Source of the DNA: Tsukamurella pseudospumae
GTDB lineage: Bacteria > Actinomycetota > Actinomycetes > Mycobacteriales > Mycobacteriaceae
Reading direction: 5' to 3'
DNA length: 64,000 nucleotides
Assembly: GCF_001575205.1 (NCBI RefSeq)
Contig: NZ_LSRE01000017.1
Span: forward strand, 1-64,000
This document shows, one piece after another, positions 39,801-49,500 of this stretch. The notes beneath the pieces are model-generated. The model searched no databases. It worked only from the letters and a program-made list of their open reading frames with translations, and was not told the DNA's origin. The translations under genes were made by a program, and so were the position numbers. How positions within the stretch are numbered: position 1 is the first letter of the stretch; each line of letters begins with the position of its first letter.

Positions 39801-40409
39801 CTACGGCGTGGCGGCGCGCCCAGCCGCGCCGGCGGGCAGCACGCGGTCCACCAGGACGGCCGCCGACTCGCCCCGGGCGCAGGACGGTGTTACCGCCAGC
39901 ACCCGCAGGTCTCCCAGGGTGCCGCCGGGGAGGAGCAGGACGGTGGCGTTCTCACCGCGCAGCTCCATCGGGCCCGCGCCGAGCAACGTGCGCCGCTCTG
40001 ATGGCACCGCGGCCGCGTCGAGGCACCGGGCGAGCGCGGCACCGTCGGCGAACGGTCCCCTGTCGCCTCCCGGCGACGCGGCCGCGAGGAGCACCGCGGG
40101 TTCGGGCACGCCGTCGGGCTCTTCGACGGTTCCGAGAGCGATCGCGCCGGCCAGGATTCCGACGGCGGCCGCGGCGGCTCCGAGTGCGTACCGCAGCCGC
40201 CGCCGTGGCAGGACGGGGGTGGGAGCCGAGCGGATCGCGGCTTCGATGGCGCGGTCCCCGAGGGGTGACTGACCGCTGTAGATCCCCGGGGCAGACCATT
40301 GGGCGTAGGTGCGGTCACGGTACTCGGCCAGGGCCGCGTCGACCCGAGCCGCTTCCGTGCGGCCGAGCCGATGGGCGTCTCCCGCCGGCTGCGATCCGGC
40401 CTTCTCCAT
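39801..40409 (-). CDS. putative anti-sigma-M factor
   Basis: This 202-residue protein has an N-terminal helical cytoplasmic region (about 1-70), one membrane helix at about 73-93 (YALGAAAAAVGILAGAIALGTV) and an extracytoplasmic part with two Cys (ARCLDAA, TPSCARG). Position directly after sigM matches Rv3912 in M. tuberculosis. No zinc-binding HxxxCxxC motif is seen, so it would be an unusual anti-sigma. Role inferred from context. Confidence 0.6.
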   Translation of the reverse strand: MEKAGSQPAGDAHRLGRTEAARVDAALAEYRDRTYAQWSAPGIYSGQSPLGDRAIEAAIRSAPTPVLPRRRLRYALGAAAAAVGILAGAIALGTVEEPDGVPEPAVLLAAASPGGDRGPFADGAALARCLDAAAVPSERRTLLGAGPMELRGENATVLLLPGGTLGDLRVLAVTPSCARGESAAVLVDRVLPAGAAGRAATP

Positions 40410-40532
40410 GGAGCCTCCTCCCCTGAACGTCCCCCATGAATTAGACGCACCAGCGCGGTGATCGGTTCCATCGTCGCAATATCCGTTGTGCGTCCGCCGT
40501 TCGATCGAGTCCGCGCGATCGGGTGGGCTCGG

Positions 40533-41165
40533 TCAGCGGAGCAGGCGCTCGAGACGTGCCCGTGCGCGTGCCCGCCGGCTCTTGACGGTGCCCGGCGCCA
40601 CCCCGAGCAGTTCCGACGCCTGGTTCACCGACAGACCGTGCATGTCGACCGCGATGACGGCCGCCCGTTGGTCCTCGGGGAGCATCCGCAGCGCGGCCTC
40701 GACGCTCAGCCGACGATCCAGGTCCTCCGCGCAGCGGCCCTCGTCGGAGGCGACCTCACTGAGGTCGTCGGGCATCGGCAGCGACACGCGCAGCTGGTTG
40801 CGGCGGGCCCGGTCCAGGCAGGCGTTGACGACGATGCGGTGCAGCCAGCTCGCGACCTTGCAGTCGCCGCGGAAGGTCGGCGAGAGCTGGTAGGCACGCA
40901 ACATGGCTTCCTGCAGGCAGTCCTCGGCGTCCGCGTAATCCCTGATGGTTCGTAGTGCCGTGGCCCGGAGTTGCCGGCTGTGCCGGTGGAAGAGCTCCGC
41001 GAAGGCGTCGCCGTCACCGTGCGCCGCATCGGACAGCAGACGCTCGTCCGACGGCCGGTCGCGACTGCGGCGCGTGCGCGGCCGGTGCCGGGCTGCGCCG
41101 ATCGTCTCGGCCGACGGATCCCCCGGTCCGGTCGAACGCGAGATGGTGTTCCCCCACTCGGTCAT
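40533..41165 (-). CDS. sigM: ECF RNA polymerase sigma factor SigM
   Basis: This 210-residue ECF sigma factor has region 2 (DAFAELFHRHSRQLRATALRTIRDYADAEDCLQEAMLRAYQ) and region 4 (LRMLPEDQRAAVIAVDMHGLSVNQASELLGVAPGTVKSRRARARARL). The place between the murJ side and the trx genes matches sigM. ATG 41165 lies exactly 6 bases after TACGAT, the spacing of a leaderless promoter. Likely held inactive by the downstream membrane protein. Confidence 0.92.
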   Translation of the reverse strand: MTEWGNTISRSTGPGDPSAETIGAARHRPRTRRSRDRPSDERLLSDAAHGDGDAFAELFHRHSRQLRATALRTIRDYADAEDCLQEAMLRAYQLSPTFRGDCKVASWLHRIVVNACLDRARRNQLRVSLPMPDDLSEVASDEGRCAEDLDRRLSVEAALRMLPEDQRAAVIAVDMHGLSVNQASELLGVAPGTVKSRRARARARLERLLR

Positions 41166-41367
41166 GCAGGGATCGTAGAGAGTCCCTACGGTGATTCGCA
41201 TACCTTTCAGAAGTATTTGACCTCCGATAGATGTAGGAGCTAGACATTCGCGATAGCACACGAGATCGCGATTCGGAGTGAGCGGCGTTACACTCGTCCA
41301 TAGGCCAGGTGGCGCACCCGTCGCTGTGGATTCTCCATTCACTGCGCGAGCTATCAGGAGGCCTCTC

Positions 41368-44300
41368 ATGGTCGAACCGTCCCGTCTTCCGTCCGACGCC
41401 GTGGCCACGCCGGCCGTCGACACCCAGCCCGTGACGAACCGCGAACACGATCCCGTCGTCGACGCCACCGTCGCCCGGGCGCAGCGCTGGTTACGTGCGA
41501 GTCGCGGCGACCGCCCCGCCGAGGTGGGCCGGCGAGAGGCGGCCGCGACCGCGAGCCTCGCTGCGCTGCTGCATGATCCGAGCGGTGTCGAGTTCACGAT
41601 GGGCTTCGTCGACCGGGTCGCACGCCCCGAGGACGACCGGGTCGCGGCGAAGGCGTTGCGCCGCCTCGTCTCCCCCGCCGCCGGCGGCGTCCCGGGCTCG
41701 AGATTCATGAGCCCGCTCGACGCGGCGATGCTCCGAGCGGGCACCGTCGCCGCGGGGATCGCGCCGTCGATCGCGATGCCCGTCGCACGGTTGCGACTGC
41801 GCCAATTGGTGGGGCACTTGGTGTTCGACGCCGACGGCGAGAAGTTGCAGCGTCGCCTGCGGCGAGCCCGCGAGGTGGGCGTCCGGCTCAACCTGAACCT
41901 GCTCGGCGAGGCGGTGCTCGGCCAGGGCGAGGCCGACAACCGGCTCTCCCGCACGCATGAGCTGCTCGCGAACCCTTCGGTCGATTACGTGTCGATCAAG
42001 GTCTCCTCCGTGGTGGCCCAGCTGATCCCGTGGGACCTCGAGGGCAACCGCGAGCGGATCGTCGAGCGACTGCGCCCGCTGTACCGGACCGCCCGCGACG
42101 GTGGGAAGTTCGTGAACCTGGACATGGAGGAGTACAAGGACCTGCACCTGACGATCGAGGTGTTCACCGCCCTCCTCGACGAGCCCGAGTTCCGCTCGCT
42201 CACTGCGGGAATCGTGCTGCAGGCCTATCTCCCCGACGCCCCGGCCGCCCTCGCACGGCTCACCGATTTCGGCCGCCGCCGCGTCGCCGCGGGTGGCGCC
42301 CCGATCAAGGTCCGCCTGGTCAAGGGCGCGAACCTCGCGATGGAGCGCGTCGACGCGGAGGTCCACGACTGGCCGCTGGCGACGTACGGCAGCAAGGCCG
42401 ACGTGGACGCCGACTACCTGCGGATGGTCGACACCGCGCTGCGCGCCGAGAACGCCGACGCGATCCGCATCGGCGTCGCCTCGCAGAACCTGTTCTCCGT
42501 GGCCTACGCGGTGGAGCTCGCCGAGCGGCGGGACGTGCAGCGCCAGTTGGACATCGAGATGCTCCAGGGCATGGCGCCGATGGAGGCCGCAGCCGTTCGC
42601 GCCGACGTGGGCTCGCTCATCCTGTACACCCCCGTGGTGCACTCCGGCGACTTCGACGTCGCCGTGTCGTACCTCGTGCGCCGTCTCGAGGAGAACTCCT
42701 CCAGCGACAACTTCCTGTACTCGATGTTCAGCCCCGACCCCGGCTCGATCGACCTGGAGGAGAGACGATTCCGCACCGCCGTGGCCCGGCGCGACGAGGT
42801 CCAGGACGGCCCCAACCGGGTACAGGACCGCGGGAACGACCCCGTCGTGCCGCGCGACGGTGCCTTCGTCGGCGAGCCGGACACGGACCCGTCGACGCCG
42901 GGTAACCGGGCGTGGGCACGCGCGGCCCTCGCGAGCCCGGTCACCGTCGAAACTCCTGCGCGGGTGGCGATTCCCACGGAGGTCGACGATGCGGTGGACC
43001 GGGCCCTCGGCGCGCAGCGACGGTGGGCGGAGCTGCCCGCCGCGGAGCGTGCTGCGCTCCTGCACCGGGTGGCCGACGAGCTGGCCCGGCGCCGCGGCGA
43101 GCTGCTGAGCGTGATGTCCTACGAGGCGGGCAAGACCGTCTCCGAAGCGGATCCCGAACTGTCCGAGGCGATCGACTTCGCGCGCTACTACGCGCAGAGC
43201 GCGGTGGATCTCGACTCCACCACGGCCGGTGAAGCCGTCTTCACGCCGCACCGGCTGGTCGTGGTGACGCCGCCGTGGAACTTCCCCGTCGCGATCCCCC
43301 TGGGCGGCGTGCTGGCCGCGCTCGCCGCGGGCGCCGCCGTGATCATCAAGCCGGCCCCTCAGGTGCTGCAGTGCGGGACCGCGGCGATCGCCGCGCTGCA
43401 CGCCGCCGGTGTCCCCGACGACCTGGTGCAGTTGGTGAACGCCGACGAGTCCGACGCCGGGCGCCGCCTGGTGACCCACCCCGACGTCGACGCGGTCGTG
43501 CTCACCGGTGCCAGCGAGACCGCGGCCCTGTTCCGCGGCTGGCGGCCGGACCTGGACCTGCTCGCCGAGACCTCCGGCAAGAACGCGATGATCATCACCC
43601 CCGCGGCCGACCCCGACCTCGCGGTGAACGACCTGGTGCGCAGCGCCTTCGGGCACGCCGGCCAGAAGTGCTCCGCCGCGTCGCTCGGGATCCTGGTGGG
43701 CAGCGTCGGCAGCTCGCAGCGCGTTCTGGGCCAGCTGCAGGACGCCGTCCGCACCCTCGTGGTCGGCGAGGGGCACGACCTGGGCACCACCGTCGGCCCG
43801 CTGATCGAACCCGTCGCCGGGAAACTGCTGCGCGGGCTCACGCGGCCCGGGCCGGGCGAGAACTGGCTCGTCGAGCCCCGCAAGCTCGACGACGAGGGCC
43901 GGTTCTGGTCGCCCGGCGTGCTCGACGGGGTCGCCGAGGGCAGCTGGTTCCACACCACGGAGCTGTTCGGGCCCGTCCTGGGCATCATGCGGGCCGCGAC
44001 GCTCGACGACGCCCTGCGGATGCAGAACTCCACCGGCTTCGGGCTCACCGCCGGCCTGCACAGCCTGGATCCGGAGGAGATCGACCACTGGCGGGAGAAA
44101 GTGGAGGCGGGCAACCTCTACATCAACCGCCACATGACCGGCGCCATCGTCCAGCGGCAGTCCTTCGGCGGGTGGAAGCGCTCCTCCATCGGCCCGGGGG
44201 CCAAGGCGGGCGGCCCCAACTACGTGGCGCAGTTCGGCGCCTGGGCCGACGCCGCGCCGGCGACGGGGCCCGACGGCACCGTCGACCTGCCGGAGGTCGC

Positions 44301-44859
44301 GCCCACCGTCTTCAGCGAGCGGATCATCGCCGCGGCCACGGATCTGTCCGATGCCGACGTGCGGTGGCTGCACGCCGCCGCCGCGTCCGACCAGCGGGCC
44401 TGGGACACAGATTTCGGGGTCGAGCACGATCCGACCGGCCTGGCGAGCGAGGCCAACGTGTTCCGCTACCGCCCGCTCCCCCATCTGGAGGTGCGCGTGG
44501 GCGCCGGCGCCCGCCCGCGGGACCTGGTACGGCTGCAGCTGGCCGCCGCCCGCACCGGCACGCGGCTGGACGTGACCGTCGGCCCCGACGCGCCGGCGAT
44601 GCCCTTCGCGGCGCCCGAGCACACCGCGCAGGACTACGCCGACGGCCTCGCGGGGCGCGCAGAACCCGTGCGGATCCGGGTGCTCGGCGAGGCCGAGCCG
44701 GCGGTGGCCGCCGCGGCCGCCCGGCACGGCCACAGCGTGCTGCGCGGGCCGGTGCTGCTCTCCGGCCGGCGGGAGATGCTCACCGTGCTGCGCGAGCAGG
44801 CGGTGAGCACCACCCGGCACCGGTACGGGCACATCTCCGGCGGGGCCGCGGTCCACTAG
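41368..44859 (+). CDS. putA: bifunctional proline dehydrogenase / L-glutamate-5-semialdehyde dehydrogenase
   Basis: This enzyme oxidises proline to glutamate in two steps. From ATG 41368 (AGGAGG upstream) it is 1163 residues. The FAD-dependent PRODH barrel (about 90-450) includes FVNLDMEEYKDLHLT and YAVELAERRDVQRQLDIEMLQGM. The ALDH domain (about 500-990) has Glu in LAETSGKNAMII and catalytic Cys in GHAGQKCSAAS. No N-terminal DNA-binding domain is present. A possible promoter (TTGACC-N18-TAGACA, 41217-41246) lies upstream. It is inserted between sigM and murJ. Confidence 0.95.
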   Translation: MVEPSRLPSDAVATPAVDTQPVTNREHDPVVDATVARAQRWLRASRGDRPAEVGRREAAATASLAALLHDPSGVEFTMGFVDRVARPEDDRVAAKALRRLVSPAAGGVPGSRFMSPLDAAMLRAGTVAAGIAPSIAMPVARLRLRQLVGHLVFDADGEKLQRRLRRAREVGVRLNLNLLGEAVLGQGEADNRLSRTHELLANPSVDYVSIKVSSVVAQLIPWDLEGNRERIVERLRPLYRTARDGGKFVNLDMEEYKDLHLTIEVFTALLDEPEFRSLTAGIVLQAYLPDAPAALARLTDFGRRRVAAGGAPIKVRLVKGANLAMERVDAEVHDWPLATYGSKADVDADYLRMVDTALRAENADAIRIGVASQNLFSVAYAVELAERRDVQRQLDIEMLQGMAPMEAAAVRADVGSLILYTPVVHSGDFDVAVSYLVRRLEENSSSDNFLYSMFSPDPGSIDLEERRFRTAVARRDEVQDGPNRVQDRGNDPVVPRDGAFVGEPDTDPSTPGNRAWARAALASPVTVETPARVAIPTEVDDAVDRALGAQRRWAELPAAERAALLHRVADELARRRGELLSVMSYEAGKTVSEADPELSEAIDFARYYAQSAVDLDSTTAGEAVFTPHRLVVVTPPWNFPVAIPLGGVLAALAAGAAVIIKPAPQVLQCGTAAIAALHAAGVPDDLVQLVNADESDAGRRLVTHPDVDAVVLTGASETAALFRGWRPDLDLLAETSGKNAMIITPAADPDLAVNDLVRSAFGHAGQKCSAASLGILVGSVGSSQRVLGQLQDAVRTLVVGEGHDLGTTVGPLIEPVAGKLLRGLTRPGPGENWLVEPRKLDDEGRFWSPGVLDGVAEGSWFHTTELFGPVLGIMRAATLDDALRMQNSTGFGLTAGLHSLDPEEIDHWREKVEAGNLYINRHMTGAIVQRQSFGGWKRSSIGPGAKAGGPNYVAQFGAWADAAPATGPDGTVDLPEVAPTVFSERIIAAATDLSDADVRWLHAAAASDQRAWDTDFGVEHDPTGLASEANVFRYRPLPHLEVRVGAGARPRDLVRLQLAAARTGTRLDVTVGPDAPAMPFAAPEHTAQDYADGLAGRAEPVRIRVLGEAEPAVAAAAARHGHSVLRGPVLLSGRREMLTVLREQAVSTTRHRYGHISGGAAVH

Positions 44860-44867
44860 GCCGGAAC

Positions 44868-44900
44868 GCGGGCCCGCCTCGCGTTACTCGGCGGGCCCGC
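44868..44900. terminator. bidirectional hairpin between putA and the tag-like gene
   Basis: GCGGGCCCGCC pairs perfectly with GGCGGGCCCGC around an 11-base loop that contains the glycosylase stop codon. It serves two convergent genes. Confidence 0.65.
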
Positions 44901-45516
44901 CGGCGGTGTCCCAGACACCGGAGCTGCCGCGCCGGTGGCTGCCCACCAGATGATCGTCGACGATGCCCACCGCCTGCATCAGGGCGTACATCGTGGTCGG
45001 TCCCACGAACCGGAAACCGCGGCGGCGCAGCTCCTTCGACAGCGCTACGGACTCCGGTGAGGTGGCGGCGACCTCCGCCATCGTGCGGGGCTCCGGGGTG
45101 CGCTCCGGCTGGAAGGACCACACCAGCGCGACGAGGCCGCCGTCGTCCCGCAGCGCGACGGTGGCCCGGGCGTTGCCGATGGTGGCCTCGATCTTCTGCC
45201 GGTTCCGGATGATTCCCGCGTCCGCCATCAGCCGCTCGACGTCCGTCTCGTCGAACGCCGCCACCGCGTCGGGATCGAAGTCCGCGAAGCCCGCGCGGAA
45301 CGCCGGGCGTTTGCGCAGCACCGTCGCCCAGGACAGCCCCGCCTGGAAGCCCTCGAGCGCGATCCGCTCGTACAGCCCGCGCTCGTCCCGGACGGGCATG
45401 CCCCATTCGGTGTCGTAGTACTCGCGCAACAGGCCGTCGGCCGCCCAGGCCGGACGCGCCAACCCGTCGTCACCGATCAGTACGCCGTCCTCCGGTGGAC
45501 CCTGTGGTTCCGTCAT
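44884..45516 (-). CDS. tag: DNA-3-methyladenine glycosylase I family protein
   Basis: This 210-residue base-excision glycosylase has the Tag pattern: EYYDTEWGMPVRDERGLYERIALEGFQAGLSWATVLRKR near the N-terminus and ELRRRGFRFVGPTTMYALMQAVGIVDDHLVGSH near the C-terminus. The catalytic pocket Glu (LEGFQAG) and Trp are retained. The N-terminal Cys and the His that hold zinc in E. coli Tag (there Cys-..., YHDNEWG) are missing here (YYDTEWG), so the zinc site appears lost. ATG 45516 is preferred. Confidence 0.87.
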   Translation of the reverse strand: MTEPQGPPEDGVLIGDDGLARPAWAADGLLREYYDTEWGMPVRDERGLYERIALEGFQAGLSWATVLRKRPAFRAGFADFDPDAVAAFDETDVERLMADAGIIRNRQKIEATIGNARATVALRDDGGLVALVWSFQPERTPEPRTMAEVAATSPESVALSKELRRRGFRFVGPTTMYALMQAVGIVDDHLVGSHRRGSSGVWDTAGGPAE

Positions 45517-45641
45517 CTCGTTCCCCCCCGATCGAGTGCGCCCGGCGGGCGCCGTACGAGGAACGGTAGAACACCCCACTGACGAGTTCCGGACAAGCGC
45601 AGTCCAAGCCCCCGTTCAGCGGCGTGGACGAGTATGCGGTC

Positions 45642-46523
45642 ATGTCCGATCCCGTCGATCCGCTCCGCGTCCTGCGTGCGCGGTGGTGCCTGCTCGCCGC
45701 GGCGCAGCCCGTCCTCGCCGCCGCGGGTGCGCCCCTGCCCTTCCGGGTGACGGTGAGCGCCGGAGATCGCGGCGTCGCCCGCTACGACGCGTCGTCGACC
45801 GCCGGCGCGACTCTCACCTGGTTCGGCCCCGACCGCGCGGTGCTCTCGTGCGGGGATCTCGGGTGGCGCGTCCCCGGCGCGCCCGGGCCCGAGGACCGGG
45901 TGGCGGGCGCACCGTCGTGGCTGGAGCACGTCAGCGCGCTGGATCACCGGGTGAGCGCGCAGCACTACGGCTGGCTGGCCGTCTGGGACGGCGGGGCCTG
46001 GGCGGCGGACGCGGCCCCCGAGCCGGGTGCGCCGTTGCCACCCGTCCAGGGCACGGCGGCGACGGTGCTCGCGCTCGGCGCCCGCCTCGAGCAGACCGAC
46101 GCGCTGTTCCATCTCGTGCGGATGTGCGAGTACGAGTGGCTCGACGCCGCGGCGTGGTGGGCGGCGTGCGGCGGCCTCGCGTCCGAGCGGGTGATCGAGG
46201 AGTCGTGGTCGCAGCTCGTCGGCTACGGGATCACCCAGCGGACGGGCGGCGGACCGGTGTTCGACGGAGTGCCCGGGCGGACGCCGTCGGAAGCGAAAGA
46301 GGTTGCGGCGGAACATGCCCGGGAGCGCGGGCTGCAGATCCCCGACGATGTGCGGGTGGAGGCCGCGATGCGGACGAGGGACGGCTGGCAGGTGCGCTTC
46401 CTCGACTATCGGGATGCGGAATCCGCGCGGCCGCTTGTGATCTCGGTGCCGGACAAGGGCGCGGCGTGGATCGAGGGCGCGGTGTCGGCGGGGCTCAGGA
46501 GCCCTGGAACTCGACCTGATTGA
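45642..46523 (+). CDS. hypothetical protein
   Basis: This 293-residue soluble protein has no recognised domain. It is rich in Trp and Ala with an N-terminal beta-like half (RVTVSAGDRGVARYDASS, GATLTWFGPDRAVL) resembling small actinobacterial conserved proteins, and a helical middle. GTG 45624 is an alternative start. Its last 29 bases overlap the 3' end of murJ on the opposite strand. Confidence 0.6.
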   Translation: MSDPVDPLRVLRARWCLLAAAQPVLAAAGAPLPFRVTVSAGDRGVARYDASSTAGATLTWFGPDRAVLSCGDLGWRVPGAPGPEDRVAGAPSWLEHVSALDHRVSAQHYGWLAVWDGGAWAADAAPEPGAPLPPVQGTAATVLALGARLEQTDALFHLVRMCEYEWLDAAAWWAACGGLASERVIEESWSQLVGYGITQRTGGGPVFDGVPGRTPSEAKEVAAEHARERGLQIPDDVRVEAAMRTRDGWQVRFLDYRDAESARPLVISVPDKGAAWIEGAVSAGLRSPGTRPD

Positions 46524-49500
46524 TCGTGGTGTACCACTCGGTACCGGACTCCTTGGTGAGTCCGGTGATCCACACCAGGACGTAGCGCGAGCGTGGCGCC
46601 ACCGAGCTCACGTGGAAATCGTTGGCGCCCTTGTGAAGAGTGCCGGACCAGACCAGGGAGGTCTCCTCCAGGTTCTTCACCGAGTCCTTGGTGGCGGTGC
46701 GCACCTCGACGGTGCTGCCCTGGCTGGGCGAGGTGATCGTGCCGCGGGTCAGCGACACGGCCTTGTCGAGAGTGACGAGGAAGCCGACACCCTTCTTGAG
46801 ATTGCCGAACGCGGGACCGGCCTTGTAGGTATCGGTCTTCCAGGCCGGGGTCTTCCCCGTGAGCACGTTGCTCAGGTTGGTCGCGGGGTCCTTGGAGGTG
46901 GCGAGATCGACCAGCGAGACGGCGGTGCCCTTCACCGGCGCGCCGACGCCGGGTGCCGGTGCGGGCGCCGCGCTCTGCACCGCGGTCGCGCTCGAGGTGT
47001 ACAGCGAGCCGACTCCGGACTGCGTGTCCTTGCCGCCGATGAAATTGCTGATGAGCAGTGTGAGCGCGATGATCACGAGGAGCGCCACGGCGCACGCGGC
47101 GATGACCAGCAATGGCACGTTCTTCTTGCCGCCCCCGACTCGGCTCAGGAGCGACTGCTTGGACTGGATCCGCTTGGCGGGCGTGGGACGGTCGTCGAGA
47201 GAGGGCACTGCGCGCGGCGCCTCCCGGGGTGCCTCCCGCGGCGCCTCCTCGCGCACCGGCGCGAGCAGGTCGGTCTTCACGTCGACCACGGAGGCCTGGT
47301 CCAGCAGCTGCTGCACGGTGGCCGCGGTGCGGATGCCCTGGCCGCCCTCGAGCGTGCGGGTGGCGACCGCCGAGATCTCGAACGGGATGTCGCCCTTGGC
47401 GTCCCGCGGCTCCACCGGGCTGCCGTTCGCGTCCGCGTCGGCCTGCCGGATCCCGGCGACGGTACCGGTGCCGGTGGTCACGGTGCGGCCCGTGGCGTCG
47501 TCGAGCGGCCAGCGCTCGAGCAGCAGCGCGTAGAGCACGGCGCCCAGACCGCGCACGTCGGACTCCTTCGACGCATCGGCCAGCGTGCCGGGGAACGCGA
47601 GGAAGGCGTGCCCGTCCTGGGAGATGCGCACGCGGTCGGGATGGTCGATCGACAGAGCGGCGCCGGCGCGGTGCGCGCCCTCGGCGGCCCCGGCGAGCGC
47701 ACGGACGGCCTTCGCCGCGCCGATCGCCGACGGGTGCGTGCCGGCCACGTCCGCCAGCGAGCTGCTGGGGATCCACTCGGCCACCACGATGCCGCCCGAG
47801 CTGCCGCGCACCACGTCGAGCACTCGGGCCAGGCCGTTCGAGTGGACGCGACCCAGGCGCAGGGTGCGCGAGAGGATCGACTGCGGGCCCTCGCCGCGCA
47901 GGCTGATCTGGGCGCCGCGCTCGGGTGCCGGTGCGCGCTGCTCCGAGTCGACGAAGGTCAGTGCCACGTCACGGTCGAGGTTGATGTCGCGCGCCTGCCA
48001 GAACTGCAGGCCGCGGATACCGCCGTAGTGCTCGATGAGCCGGTACCGGCCGCCCGCCACGACGGCGCCCGGGATGAGCTCCGGGCCGCGGGGTGCGTCG
48101 TCGGCCTCGTCGAGCGGGGCCGGCACGCCGGGCTGCACGGACGGCAGTCGCATCTGACCGGTGCCCGGTGCCTCGTGCCCGGAAGTACCTGCGGAGTCGT
48201 CCTCGGTCACTGCGAATGCTCCTCTTCTGCGGTACCTGAGGCCCGTGGTCGGTTGTTCGGCGCTCGCCCGCGAGCGTCGGGGAACATGGCTTTGACCAGC
48301 ATACGGGAGGCCGATGTCGTCGGCGATCCGCGGCAGCTGGGCGGTGATCTCCTCGCGGCGCAGGCTCGCGTAGGCCTCGAGTTCGTCGAGCCGCATCTCC
48401 CGGGTGTCGGGGGCGCGGGCGGCCTCGCGCTCCGGTTCCGACGGTGCGCTCGGCCGCAGGGCCGGGACGAACCGGCCCGCGATGCGCCGCAGGGGTGCCA
48501 GGATCGCCAGCACGTCCGGCACTCGCCAGAGGGCGAGCAGCGCATAGATCAACGTCATGGAGAGTACGCCTGCGATTGCAAGGTACACGAAAGCGCCCGC
48601 CGGTCCGCTCCGGTCGATCGCCTTGAGCACGCCGAGCTGCATGACCGCGTAGATCGTGACCACGACCAGCACGGAGACCGTGGTGGTCTGGAGCAGCGTG
48701 CGGGTGACGTTCGTCAGGTGCAGCGGGCCCAGTGTCCGGCGCAGGAGGTACCAGCCCATGATCGCGCCCGCCGTGTACGCCAGGCCGCGGGCGGTACCGA
48801 CCAACTCGACGATCCGGTGCTCGTCGTCCACGAGGACCGGCACCAGGTACGACAGCCCGATCTGCGTAGCGACGATGACGATGACGATGCCGGTCGGGAC
48901 CCAGGCGCGCTCCTGGGCGTAGAAGACCCGCAGGTGGATGAGCACCATCGCGTACGGGATCAGGACGAACGCCGAGAACGAGATCGCCGTGCCCAGGAAG
49001 TTCGCATCGTCCTGGCTGAACTGCCCGACGTTGAACAGTGCGCGCCCGATGGACGGGCCGAACACCGTCAGGAAGGCCACGATCGGGATGAGGGCGACCA
49101 TGGTGATCCGGGTGGCGACGGACAGGTCGTCGAGGACGGCGTTGCGGTTGCCCGCAGCGGCGTTGCGGGAGAGCCGCGGCATCACGGCGGTCAGGAGCGC
49201 CACGCCGATCACGCCGTAGGGCAGCTGCAGCACCATCCACGCGTACTGGTTGATCGCGGGCCCGCCGTCGGAGGCGTGCGACAGGATCGGCGTGACCGCG
49301 TACCAGCCGGCCAGTGAGATGAAGACATAGGCGACGATCGCGATGCCCATCGACCCGAAGTGCTTGAGCCGGTCGTCGATGCCCCAGCGCAGCCGCAGCT
49401 TGATCCCGGAGCGGCGCATCGCGGGGATCTGGATCAGCGCCTGCAGCACCACGCCCAAGGTGCTGCCGATACCCAGCACCAGCAGCTTCGGCTGGCCCAT

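Noticed and set aside
41491-44856. 1121-codon frame antisense to putA
   Set aside because: A shadow of putA with Gly/Arg/His-rich composition and no motif.
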